Assembly: GCA_016871275.1 (NCBI GenBank)
Contig: VFZG01000004.1
Span: 1 to 64,000 of the forward strand
Length of the DNA: 64,000 bases
Reading direction: 5' to 3'
Source: Acidimicrobiia bacterium
GTDB taxonomy: Bacteria; Acidobacteriota; Vicinamibacteria; Vicinamibacterales; UBA2999
The position numbers and the translations under genes are program-made. The notes beneath the pieces are model-generated. The model searched no databases, was not told the DNA's origin, and was given only the letters and a program-made list of their open reading frames with translations. Below are positions 19,007-26,559 of the stretch, piece by piece; the stretch's first letter is position 1, and each line of letters opens with the position of its first letter.

Positions 19007-19825
19007 GTGCCGGAACTTCCTGAAGTCGAGTCCGTGCGGCAACTGCTGGAGCCGGCGATGCGCGGCGCGCGGTTCCGGCGGGTGATCCTGAATCGTCCCA
19101 ACCTCCGCATCCCCTTCCCGAAGCAGTTCATCGAGCGGCTGCGCGGCAACACCGCAACGCAGGTGTCGCGCCGGGGGAAATACCTGACGGTGGAACTGTC
19201 ATCCGGCGAAACGCTGGTGATGCACCTCGGGATGTCCGGCTGGTTTTACGTGGCGCCGATCGGCGATCGCACGCGCGAGCCGGATCCGCACGATCACGTC
19301 GTGTTCGTCATGGCTTCCGGCCAGACCGTGCGGTTCAACGATCCTCGGCGGTTTGGCTTCATGGACCTTGCCGAACCCGGCCGCCTCGGCGACTACCCGT
19401 CGCTTCGCAAGCTGGGGCCGGAGCCGCTGTCGCCGGATTTTGACGCGGCGTCGCTGGCGCGCGCCTGCCGCGGCAAGCGGATTTCGCTCAAGGTCGCCCT
19501 CCTCGATCAACGCATCGTCGCCGGCCTCGGCAACATCTACGCGAGCGAAGCGCTGCACCATGCCAGAGTCTCGCCCTTCCGCAAGGCATCGTCTTTGGCC
19601 ACCGCGGCCGGCGCGCCGAAACCGGACGCGGCGCAGCTGGCCAAGTCGGTGAAAGCGGTGTTGGGGAGCGCCATCAGGCGGCGCGAGACCCCCTACGGCT
19701 CGGCACGTTTCAAGGTCTACCAACGGGAAGGCGAGCGTTGCCCGCGTGCGGGCTGTCGCGGCACCATCGCACGCGCGTGGCAGGCCGGGCGCTCAACTTT
19801 CTATTGTCCGGTGTGCCAGCGATAA
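19007..19825 (+). CDS. mutM: Formamidopyrimidine-DNA glycosylase (Fpg/MutM)
   Basis: 272 residues, full length. It removes 8-oxoguanine and formamidopyrimidines and nicks the abasic site. The start is GTG, fixed by the obligatory N-terminus PELPEVESVR, in which the proline is the Schiff-base nucleophile and the next Glu the general acid. Other landmarks are MHLGMSGWF, the ring segment DQRIVAGLGNIYASE, and a C-terminal zinc finger with C-x4-C and C-x2-C pairs ending FYCPVCQR, which is within the allowed family pattern. Confidence 0.95.
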   Translation: MPELPEVESVRQLLEPAMRGARFRRVILNRPNLRIPFPKQFIERLRGNTATQVSRRGKYLTVELSSGETLVMHLGMSGWFYVAPIGDRTREPDPHDHVVFVMASGQTVRFNDPRRFGFMDLAEPGRLGDYPSLRKLGPEPLSPDFDAASLARACRGKRISLKVALLDQRIVAGLGNIYASEALHHARVSPFRKASSLATAAGAPKPDAAQLAKSVKAVLGSAIRRRETPYGSARFKVYQREGERCPRAGCRGTIARAWQAGRSTFYCPVCQR

Positions 19826-19850
19826 CGAGCTGGAACGAACGTGGGTGCTT

Positions 19851-20810
19851 CTATCGGCTCGCCCGGCTCGCGAGCCACCACTTCATCGTCGTGGTGACCA
19901 GATCGGCGGCGTCCTGCTGCACGAAGTGGCCGGCCTCTGGCGCCGTGACGATCGTGAGGTCCTTCGCCACCCAGTTCCAGGTGCCCGACAGGCCGTCCGA
20001 GTGCAGTGCGGTGTCGCGCAGGCCATGGAACATCAGCACCGGGGCCTGCACCTTCGGCAGATCGGACGCGGTCGGCGGCGCATCCGCGCTTGGATAGTTG
20101 CGCTTGTAGTAGTTCAGCATCGCCTCGAAGTCCGACCGGTTGAAGGCGTCGACGTAGCGCTTGCGCGCGGCGGGATCGCGTACCCACCCGGCGAGATTCT
20201 CCGCCGTCATCGGCCGGCCGAAGAACACGGTTGGATCGGCCGGCGCCTTCTCCTGGAAGGTCCGCGCATAGGCGCTGTTCTTCTTCTGCTCGGCGTTGTT
20301 GCGCAGCTCGCGCGTCAGACCGTTCGGGTGCGGCAGGTTGAGGATCACCAGGTGCTCGGTCATCTGCGGCACATGCATCGCAAACTGCCAGGCCACCATG
20401 CCGCCCCAGTCGTGGCCGACAATGGTGGCGCGCTCGCGGCCGATGTGGCGGATCACCGCTGCGACATCGGCGACCAGCAGCTTCATGTCGTAGTGCTCGA
20501 CGCCCTTGGGCTGGTCGCTCAGGTTGTAGCCGCGCTGATCGATCGCCACCACCTGGAACGACTGCGACAGCGCTTCCATCTGGTGCCGCCACGAGTACCA
20601 GAAATCCGGGAACCCGTGAATCATCACGACCAGCGGTCCCTTGCCGAGCGACGCGTAGTGAATCTTCACGCCGCCTTCGGAAATGGCGGTGGCGTGCGTC
20701 ACCCGGTCGAACACATCGGCTGGCTGTTCCGTGGTGGCGCCCACCGGGGCTGACGTGGCGAGAATCCCGCCGGCGACGGCGGCGCAGAGCAGGCGGAACC
20801 AGCGCTTCAT
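19851..20810 (-). CDS. Exported alpha/beta hydrolase, epoxide hydrolase-like
   Basis: 319 residues with a signal peptide ([20 protein letters not shown]). The ATG at 20810 has GGAG seven bases upstream and is preferred to an earlier in-frame codon. The oxyanion motif [10 protein letters not shown], the nucleophile elbow GHDWGGM (Asp134) and the C-terminal His295 in AGHFVQQ place it with epoxide hydrolases and haloalkane dehalogenases, which use Asp rather than Ser. A cap region lies between residues of about 160 and 230. The physiological substrate is unknown. Confidence 0.87.
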   Translation of the reverse strand: MKRWFRLLCAAVAGGILATSAPVGATTEQPADVFDRVTHATAISEGGVKIHYASLGKGPLVVMIHGFPDFWYSWRHQMEALSQSFQVVAIDQRGYNLSDQPKGVEHYDMKLLVADVAAVIRHIGRERATIVGHDWGGMVAWQFAMHVPQMTEHLVILNLPHPNGLTRELRNNAEQKKNSAYARTFQEKAPADPTVFFGRPMTAENLAGWVRDPAARKRYVDAFNRSDFEAMLNYYKRNYPSADAPPTASDLPKVQAPVLMFHGLRDTALHSDGLSGTWNWVAKDLTIVTAPEAGHFVQQDAADLVTTTMKWWLASRASR

Positions 20811-20879
20811 CGTGCACTCCTCGATGAGCAGCATGATAGCGCATGGCTGCCCGGCTGTTTGGGCGATCGCTGCCTCGCG

Positions 20880-21770
20880 CTACTCCCTGTTGGCCAGGAG
20901 TTCGGAGAACGACAGCGCTCCTCCGAAACGCGCGTCGAGTGCCGCGACACGCGCAGGCACCACGTCTTCCGCGGGCAGGCCGCCTTCTGTCGCGATCACG
21001 ACCTTGTTCGCCGCGGGCGGACAGCGGTACACGACTGCGTGGCCGAACGCGGTCGCAACCGCCGTCACGTCGTCTGCCATCGAGTCGTGCTGGTTGATGT
21101 TGAACGCGACCACGCCGCCGGGCGCGAGCGTCTGCCTTAGGCGCCCGAGAAACTCGAGTGTCTTGAGCCGGGTCGGAACTCCCACCGTGTCGGTGGCGTC
21201 CGACGGCCTCAGGAACGCGTCCATCAGGATCAGGTCGTATCGGTTCGAGGTGGTCTCGATGAATCGAAACGCATCGGCGGTGTGGACCACGACGTTCCCG
21301 CTGGTGCGCACCCCGAAGTACTGGTCCGCGAGACGGACGACTACGGGATCGATCTCGACGGCGTCGATCTGCACTTGCGGATCGTGGTGGGTCAGGAAGC
21401 GCACCATCGCGCCACCGCCCAGGCCGACAATCAGCACGCGGCGCGGCTGGGGCTGATAGAGATAGCTCGCGAACATGCTGCGGGCGTAGGCCGACACCAA
21501 CCTGTGCGGCGCGGTCAGTCTGAGCCGGCTTTGCACGGCCTCCTGGCCGTTGTCGCGCACGAACGTCAGGGCGCGAATGTCGCCGTCCCGGCGAATGCGG
21601 ATTCTGGAAAACTCCGACGTTTCTTCGTGCTCGAGGGTCCCCAGCGGCGATGAAGACGACCACCAGACCAATAGCGCGGCGCCTGCCGCGAACAACACCA
21701 CCGCCAGGAGCGCCGGAATGGCGACGCGGCGTCGCGGCTGATGTGGGGCGTTCGATTTGGCGGTGCCCAT
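20880..21770 (-). CDS. Membrane-anchored spermidine synthase-like protein
   Basis: 296 residues starting at the ATG 21770. A basic N-terminus and one membrane helix (about residues 15-35) are followed by a Rossmann domain of the polyamine aminopropyltransferase type: VLIVGLGGGAMVRFL (cofactor loop), DAVEIDPVVV and DLILMDAFL. True spermidine synthases are cytosolic and longer. This anchored version is of the kind annotated as fused or spermine-synthase-like in many genomes, and its reaction is unproven. It is divergent from the GlcG-like gene. Confidence 0.7.
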   Translation of the reverse strand: MGTAKSNAPHQPRRRVAIPALLAVVLFAAGAALLVWWSSSSPLGTLEHEETSEFSRIRIRRDGDIRALTFVRDNGQEAVQSRLRLTAPHRLVSAYARSMFASYLYQPQPRRVLIVGLGGGAMVRFLTHHDPQVQIDAVEIDPVVVRLADQYFGVRTSGNVVVHTADAFRFIETTSNRYDLILMDAFLRPSDATDTVGVPTRLKTLEFLGRLRQTLAPGGVVAFNINQHDSMADDVTAVATAFGHAVVYRCPPAANKVVIATEGGLPAEDVVPARVAALDARFGGALSFSELLANRE

Positions 21771-21896
21771 TCTCCAACCATTGTGGCAGAGACGCGGACG
21801 GGGCCGAACCGCCGGCATGAATTCGGGAGCCGCTCAGTTCCCCCCTGGCACGAACTAATTCCTGCTCGAGTACAATTACGGTTTCAAGGAGCTTTC

Positions 21897-22379
21897 ATGA
21901 CGCAGAGAATGACCGGCCGGATCGTACTGACGCTGATGGGTGTCGTGTTCTCAACCGCAGCGGCGATGGCCCAGGCACCGGCCGCACCGGCGCCGCAGGC
22001 CCTGACCTACGAAATGGCCGTCCAGGTGATTGATGCCGCGGAGGCGGAGGCGCGCAAGAACAAGTGGAATGTGACGATTGTGGTCACCGATGCCGCCGGC
22101 ATGCCGGTGGTGTTGCGCCGGTTGACGGGGGCCAGCCCCCGTTCGTACGACATCGCGATGCGCAAGGCCGCGACCGTGGTGGCGGCGAAGATGACCACGG
22201 CCGAGTACGGCGCGCAGGTCAAGGCGAAAACCGTCACGGAAGTGCCGAATGGCATCACGTTCGCCGGCGGCGTGCCGATCATGAGCGGTACGGAACTGAT
22301 CGGCGCCGTGGGCACGAGTGGTGTGACGGCGGCGCAGGATGAGATCATTTCCAGGGCCGGCGCAACGGTTATCAAGTAG
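21897..22379 (+). CDS. Exported GlcG/HbpS-family (heme-binding-like) protein
   Basis: 160 residues from the ATG at 21897, which has AAGGAG five bases upstream. Residues 1-27 form a signal peptide ending AAAMAQA. The mature part has the GlcG/HbpS pattern: LTYEMAVQVIDAAEAEA, VVTDAAGMPVVLRRL, AMRKAATVVAAKM, and the glycine-rich end GGVPIMSGTELIGAVGTSG. Family members bind heme or cobalamin or have unknown roles, and no specific role can be assigned here. It ends shortly before the tRNA-Gln promoter. Confidence 0.85.
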   Translation: MTQRMTGRIVLTLMGVVFSTAAAMAQAPAAPAPQALTYEMAVQVIDAAEAEARKNKWNVTIVVTDAAGMPVVLRRLTGASPRSYDIAMRKAATVVAAKMTTAEYGAQVKAKTVTEVPNGITFAGGVPIMSGTELIGAVGTSGVTAAQDEIISRAGATVIK

Positions 22380-22400
22380 CAGGGGAAGCCGGCCCGGGAT

Positions 22401-22429
22401 TCGACAGTTCTGGGCCGTTTTCCTATAAT
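22401..22429 (+). promoter_or_regulatory. Sigma-70-type promoter of tRNA-Gln
   Basis: TCGACA (one mismatch to the -35 consensus), a 17-base spacer, then a perfect TATAAT at 22424-22429. The -10 ends 19 bases before the first base of the tRNA. Confidence 0.8.
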
Positions 22430-22448
22430 GGGAGGTTTCAACCCCTGC

Positions 22449-22522
22449 TGGGAGGTCGTTCAACGGTAGGACAGCGGACTCTGACTCCGCTTATCGGGGT
22501 TCGAATCCCTGCCTCCCAGCCA
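22449..22522 (+). tRNA. tRNA-Gln, anticodon CTG, with encoded CCA
   Basis: All arms fold by eye. The acceptor TGGGAGG pairs with CCTCCCA, the D stem closes as GTT/GAC, and the anticodon stem GCGGA/TCCGC holds the loop CTCTGAC (anticodon CTG reads codon CAG). The T arm has the loop TTCGAAT. The discriminator is G at 22519, followed by a genomically encoded CCA at 22520-22522. U33 and the T-loop consensus are conserved, so it should be functional. Confidence 0.97.
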
Positions 22523-22523
22523 T

Positions 22524-22600
22524 CCGCCTTCGCCGCGCCGAGAACTCAGGCGCGGCTATGGCGAGATGTCTCGCCGAAGCCCGAAGGGCGGAGGCGGACG
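22524..22600. repeat. Nested palindromic repeat just downstream of tRNA-Gln
   Basis: Outer ends TCCGCCTTCG and a degenerate GAAGGGCGGAGGCGGA are inverted. Inside are two perfect hairpins: GCCGCGCC/GGCGCGGC with a 9-base loop (22532-22556), and GGCGAGA/TCTCGCC with a 2-base loop (22560-22575). The first hairpin starts 10 bases after the tRNA CCA end and could also terminate its transcript. The composition resembles repeats I recall next to tRNA genes in Acidobacteriota. Confidence 0.55.
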
Positions 22601-22720
22601 CCTTCGAATTGTCTGATCGCCACTTGACGGCGCCGCACGAATCGAAGTGCGTGCCTTTGCCGTCATCGTGCAGATTCGTTCACGAATTCAGTTGGCGCGT
22701 GTCGTGCGTAGTCGGTTCAC

Positions 22721-22850
22721 ATGCATGGCATCGAGAAACGGACCGTCTACATACTCCCCAGCGACACCGATCCTTCACAGCACTACGTCGGCATCACCAG
22801 TGACTTGCGTAAACGGATCCGGACGCGCGTTCGCGACTCGGCACTTCGGG
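22721..22850 (+). pseudogene. Decayed GIY-YIG endonuclease-like reading frame
   Basis: The frame starting at the ATG 22721 reads TVYILPSDTDPSQHYVGITS followed by DLRKRI. This is the opening of a small GIY-YIG domain (VYIL at the GIY position, YVGIT at the YIG position, then the conserved arginine region). After about residue 40 the similarity disappears and the catalytic glutamate region is missing, so only the first strand-helix unit survives. It lies downstream of tRNA-Gln and the palindromic repeat. From 22850 to the promoter at 23035 I see no convincing gene. Confidence 0.5.
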
Positions 22851-23034
22851 CGCTGACTAAGGTTAGATCCTCCGGCGCGGTGCCGGTGAATGGGAACGGG
22901 ACGGGTGGGTGGCGGCGCACGATTCCTCTTTTCACATCGTGTATCGTTCGGGGATCATCGGCCTCGCTTGGCTGGTCGCCGCCAATTTCCTGGTCATCCT
23001 GGAAGTCCCGTGTACGGCTGTCCCATTGTGGGCG

Positions 23035-23061
23035 TTGTACGGAGCGACGTACGCGTATAAT
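23035..23061 (+). promoter_or_regulatory. Putative promoter of the PfkB-GH4-permease operon
   Basis: A perfect TATAAT at 23056-23061, 35 bases ahead of the PfkB start codon, with TTGTAC 15 bases upstream as a possible -35. The short spacing lowers certainty. No good ribosome binding site is seen before the ATG at 23097. Confidence 0.5.
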
Positions 23062-23096
23062 CGTCAGTCAAAAGAAAAAGAACAGTCAATCACGCA

Positions 23097-23966
23097 ATGA
23101 AGTACGTCGCGCGTAACACGCCAGCCGCGTTGATTTGCGCCGGCGAGGCCTTCGAAGACTTGATCTTCGTCGGCCTCGACCGCCTTCCGGCACCGGGCGA
23201 GGAAATCAAGACCGACCAGTTCACCGCCACCTTCGGCGGCGGCGCCATCATTACCGCCGTCACCGCCGCGCGCCTCGGCATGAACACGACCTTGATCAGC
23301 GCCTTGAGCGCCGCCGCCTGCGTCCGTCTGAAGAAGGAGCGCGTCCGGATCACGAATCTCCGCAAGAATAACGAACCGCACGCGATCACGGCCGCACTCT
23401 CGACCGGCCACGATCGCGCGTTTGTCACCTATAACGGAATCAATTCAACAATCGCGCAACGTCTCGCCCGGATGATCCCGGGACTACGAGCCACGCATAT
23501 CCATTTGTGTTTTTGTCCGCACGAGTGTCATCGCTGGGCCCGAATAATCGCCCAACTGCGCGATCGGCAAATCAGCACGTCATGGGACTTCGGCTGGGAT
23601 GACTCATTGCCACACGCCCCGGGGTTCTTCGATCTCATCGACTCACTCGACTTCGTCTTCGTCAACGAACACGAGGCGCGTCTCTACAGCGGCACGCCAA
23701 CCATCGCGGCGTCAATTCCGCGTTGGCGTGAGCGCAAGGCCATCACCATCATCAAGATCGGCGAGGAAGGCTCGGTGTGGGTCGCGCCAGATCGGGAAAT
23801 CCTCGTCACCGCGCCAACGGTCAAGGTGGTCGACACCACGGGCGCCGGCGATTCATTCAACGCCGGGTTTCTGGTCGCGTGGATGAAGGGCAAATCGCCC
23901 GAACAGTGCCTCGCCGCAGGCAATAAGGTCGGCGCAGCGTCAACCACGAAGGCGGGCGGCATTTGA
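23097..23966 (+). CDS. PfkB family carbohydrate kinase
   Basis: 289 residues of the ribokinase/PfkB fold. The N-terminal substrate region reads GEAFEDLIFVGLDRLPAPGEE and then FGGGAIITAVTAARLG. The C-terminal signature DTTGAGDSFNAGF carries the anion hole and the catalytic base Asp252. The phosphoryl acceptor is probably a free sugar or sugar-like compound and cannot be named from sequence. The stop overlaps the TTG start of the GH4 gene, and a third overlapping gene is a permease, so the three probably import and process one glycoside. It could be related to the inositol block nearby, but nothing specific marks it as IolC. Confidence 0.85.
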   Translation: MKYVARNTPAALICAGEAFEDLIFVGLDRLPAPGEEIKTDQFTATFGGGAIITAVTAARLGMNTTLISALSAAACVRLKKERVRITNLRKNNEPHAITAALSTGHDRAFVTYNGINSTIAQRLARMIPGLRATHIHLCFCPHECHRWARIIAQLRDRQISTSWDFGWDDSLPHAPGFFDLIDSLDFVFVNEHEARLYSGTPTIAASIPRWRERKAITIIKIGEEGSVWVAPDREILVTAPTVKVVDTTGAGDSFNAGFLVAWMKGKSPEQCLAAGNKVGAASTTKAGGI

Positions 23967-25237
23967 AGATCGCCATCATCGGTGGGGCCGGCATGCGCGT
24001 CCCGCTGCTGGCCGGCGGCCTGGCGCGATCGGATCTGCGCATTTCCGACATCGCACTATTTGACATCGACAACACCCGCCAGCAGGTCATCGCGGATCTT
24101 GCGGCACAGATGGCGCCAGGGGTCCGCGTTCGCAGCGAACAGTCGGTAGAATCGGCGATCGCGGGCTCGGCGTTCGTCATTTCGAGCATTCGCGCCGGCG
24201 GCATGCAGCAGCGCGCCCGCGATGAAGCCGCGGCCATCGCGCTCGGCGTGGTGGGCCAGGAAACTGTTGGACCGGTGGGCTTCGCCATGGCGCTGCGGAC
24301 CATTCCTCCAATGGTCGAGTACGGCCGCCTCGCCGCCCGCCTCGCGCCGCGCGCGTGGCTGATCAACTTCTCGAATCCGGTCAGCATCATCACGCAGGCG
24401 GTGCACCAGCACACATCGGCGAAGCTGTTCGGCATCTGCGACACGCCGATGGAGATGTTCGAAGACGCGGCGCACGCGCTCGGCGTGCCGGCCAGCGCGT
24501 GTTCCTACGATTACTTCGGTCTCAACCATCTCGGCTGGCTGCGCGATGTGCTGTTCGACGGCGAAGGCCAGATGCATCGGATCTGGAATGACGACGCGCG
24601 GTTGCGGTCGGCGTATCGGAGGCCGCTGTTCGAGCCGGAGCGTCTGCGAACACTGCAGCTGCTTCCGACAGAGTATCTCTATTACTACTATCGCCCTGAC
24701 GTCGCACTCGCGAGCATGAAGAAGTCCGGCTCGAGCCGCGGCCAGCAGGTCGCGCGGTTGACGGACGAGTTCTTCGGGTCACGACCCGATCTCAAGCGCT
24801 ACCAGGAGTACTTGGCCGCTCGTGACGGTAGCTATATGACAATTGAAACCGGTGAAACGAAGCCTCGCGTAAAACCCGATTGGGCCGAGCTCTCCGGTTA
24901 CGATCGCATCGCCGTGATGACGATGAGAGCCATCGTCCATGATCAGGGCGCACTCCTCCCGCTCGACGTGGCCAACCAAGGCACGCTGCCGTTCCTCGAA
25001 GACGACGATATCGTTGAAATGCCGTGCCGCGTCGACCGCAACGGGCCGCGGCCGCAGCCTGTGGCCCCGATTCCGCAGCATCCGCGCCAACTGATCGAGC
25101 AGGTGAAGGCGTACGAGCGCGCCACCATCAAGGCCGCGTTGGCCGGCGATCGCCAGGAGGCCATTGACGCCCTCGCGTTGAATCCCTTGGTGCCGTCTCG
25201 ACAGAAAGCTGCCCAACTGGTCGAGGCCCTGTTGTGA
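23963..25237 (+). CDS. Glycoside hydrolase family 4 enzyme (6-phospho-glycosidase-like)
   Basis: 424 residues starting with TTG at 23963, overlapping the kinase stop; the start is fixed by the NAD-binding opening KIAIIGGAGMRVP. GH4 enzymes use NAD+ and a divalent metal to cleave glycosides by an oxidation-elimination mechanism. Visible are VGQETVGPVGFAMALRTIP, NFSNPVSIITQA, the metal cysteine motif CDTP at residues 159-162, and NHLGWL with His189. The specificity motif reads CDTP rather than the CNVP, CDMP or CHSV I associate with well-studied groups, so the substrate is open. Its stop overlaps the permease GTG. Confidence 0.87.
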   Translation: MKIAIIGGAGMRVPLLAGGLARSDLRISDIALFDIDNTRQQVIADLAAQMAPGVRVRSEQSVESAIAGSAFVISSIRAGGMQQRARDEAAAIALGVVGQETVGPVGFAMALRTIPPMVEYGRLAARLAPRAWLINFSNPVSIITQAVHQHTSAKLFGICDTPMEMFEDAAHALGVPASACSYDYFGLNHLGWLRDVLFDGEGQMHRIWNDDARLRSAYRRPLFEPERLRTLQLLPTEYLYYYYRPDVALASMKKSGSSRGQQVARLTDEFFGSRPDLKRYQEYLAARDGSYMTIETGETKPRVKPDWAELSGYDRIAVMTMRAIVHDQGALLPLDVANQGTLPFLEDDDIVEMPCRVDRNGPRPQPVAPIPQHPRQLIEQVKAYERATIKAALAGDRQEAIDALALNPLVPSRQKAAQLVEALL

Positions 25238-26559
25238 CCGAGTTGAAACGGGCAATGGGACTATTGGAGGCCACGGCCACCAACGTGATCTCGATGGTGG
25301 GGGTGGGGCCCTTTCTGACGATTCCCTTCATGGTTGCAGCCATGAACGGGCCGCACGTGATCTACGCCTGGATTGCCGGCCTCGTGCTCGCCCTCGCCGA
25401 CGGTCTCGTCTACGCGCAGCTCGGCGCGGCGCTGCCCGGCAGCGGCGGCGGCTATTTATACCTGCGCGAAGCCTTCAAACCGTTCGGCCTCGGCGGCCTG
25501 ATGGCGTTTCTCTTCATCTTCCAGACCATTCTGGTGGCGCCGCTCTCGGTGGCGGGCGGCGCCGTGGGCTTCGCCGACTATCTGCAATTCGTGCGGCCGG
25601 TCGCGCCGCTGACGCATCACCTGATCGCGGCGTTGGTGTGCGTGGTTTCCACGGCGCTACTCTGGCGCAACATCGAGGACATCGGCCGGCTCGCTGTGGC
25701 GATGCTCGTCGTCGTGCTGATCACCGTCGGGTGGGTGATTGTCGCGGGCCTGTTCAGCTTCTCGCCGGCACAGGCCTTCGACTTTCCTTCCCTCGCGTAC
25801 GACTTTGGCAGCACCAACCTGTGGCTCAGCATCGGTGCCGCCTCGGTGCTGGCGATGTACAGCTATGGCGGCTACAACCAGGTCTGTAACATCGGCGGTG
25901 AGATCAAGGATGCCGAACGCACCATCCCCCGCTCGATCGTTCTGTCGACCTGTCTCGTCGCCACGCTCTACATGCTGATGACCATCGTCATTGTCGGCAT
26001 GATCCCGTGGGAGGAAGTCAGGGAATCGCGAACGGTGGCGTCCGCGTTCATCGAACGCACCTTTTCGGATCCGCAAGCCGGCCGCATGGCCGGCATCGCG
26101 ATGACGACGCTGATCCTCTTTGTCGCCGCCTCGTCGCTGTACGCCACCATCCTCGGCTACTCGCGCATCCCGTACGCGGCAGCCAAGGACGGCGACTTCT
26201 TCCGCGTCTTCGCCCACGTCCACCCGAAGAAGCAGTGCCCCGATGTGTCGCTCGCGACCATCGCGGTGATCTCGATCCCGTTCTGCTTTTTCACGCTCGG
26301 ACAACTGGTGAGCTGGCTGATTCAGGTCCAGGTGCTGCTGCGGTTCATCTGGCAATGCGCGGCCGTCATCCTGCTGCGCCGCTACCGCCCCGACATCCCG
26401 CAGCCGTTCACGATGTGGCTCTACCCGTGGCCCGCGATCCTCTCGGGGGCGCTGTGGCTGTTCATCTTCTTGACGGGTCCTTGGGAGGGCATCGTGTTCT
26501 CGGTCGCGTTTCTACTGGCGGGGGTTGCCGCCTACCGGTTGTTTGTTCAGGGCAAGTAG
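25234..26559 (+). CDS. APC superfamily permease of the kinase-GH4 operon
   Basis: 441 residues, about 12 membrane helices, starting with GTG inside the GH4 stop (GTGA overlap). The opening NVISMVGVGPFLTIPFMVAA is the APC substrate helix, although GIG is replaced by GVG, and LPGSGGGYLYLREAF follows. Although the family mostly carries amino acids, the coupling to a sugar kinase and GH4 enzyme suggests a sugar or amino-sugar cargo. The 3' end overlaps the convergent PIG-L gene by 48 bases. Confidence 0.85.
   Translation: MTELKRAMGLLEATATNVISMVGVGPFLTIPFMVAAMNGPHVIYAWIAGLVLALADGLVYAQLGAALPGSGGGYLYLREAFKPFGLGGLMAFLFIFQTILVAPLSVAGGAVGFADYLQFVRPVAPLTHHLIAALVCVVSTALLWRNIEDIGRLAVAMLVVVLITVGWVIVAGLFSFSPAQAFDFPSLAYDFGSTNLWLSIGAASVLAMYSYGGYNQVCNIGGEIKDAERTIPRSIVLSTCLVATLYMLMTIVIVGMIPWEEVRESRTVASAFIERTFSDPQAGRMAGIAMTTLILFVAASSLYATILGYSRIPYAAAKDGDFFRVFAHVHPKKQCPDVSLATIAVISIPFCFFTLGQLVSWLIQVQVLLRFIWQCAAVILLRRYRPDIPQPFTMWLYPWPAILSGALWLFIFLTGPWEGIVFSVAFLLAGVAAYRLFVQGK

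Noticed and set aside
19732-19822. C-x4-C spacing in the MutM zinc finger as an oddity
   Set aside because: The family pattern allows two to four residues between the first pair of cysteines.
22909-23100. 63-residue GTG frame with a hydrophobic stretch, overlapping the PfkB start as ATGA
   Set aside because: It contains the perfect TATAAT for the operon, has no ribosome binding site and resembles no family, so it is more likely non-coding.
23097-23966. PfkB kinase as IolC of the inositol pathway
   Set aside because: It is coupled to a GH4 enzyme and permease on the opposite strand from the main iol genes, and no IolC-specific feature is visible.
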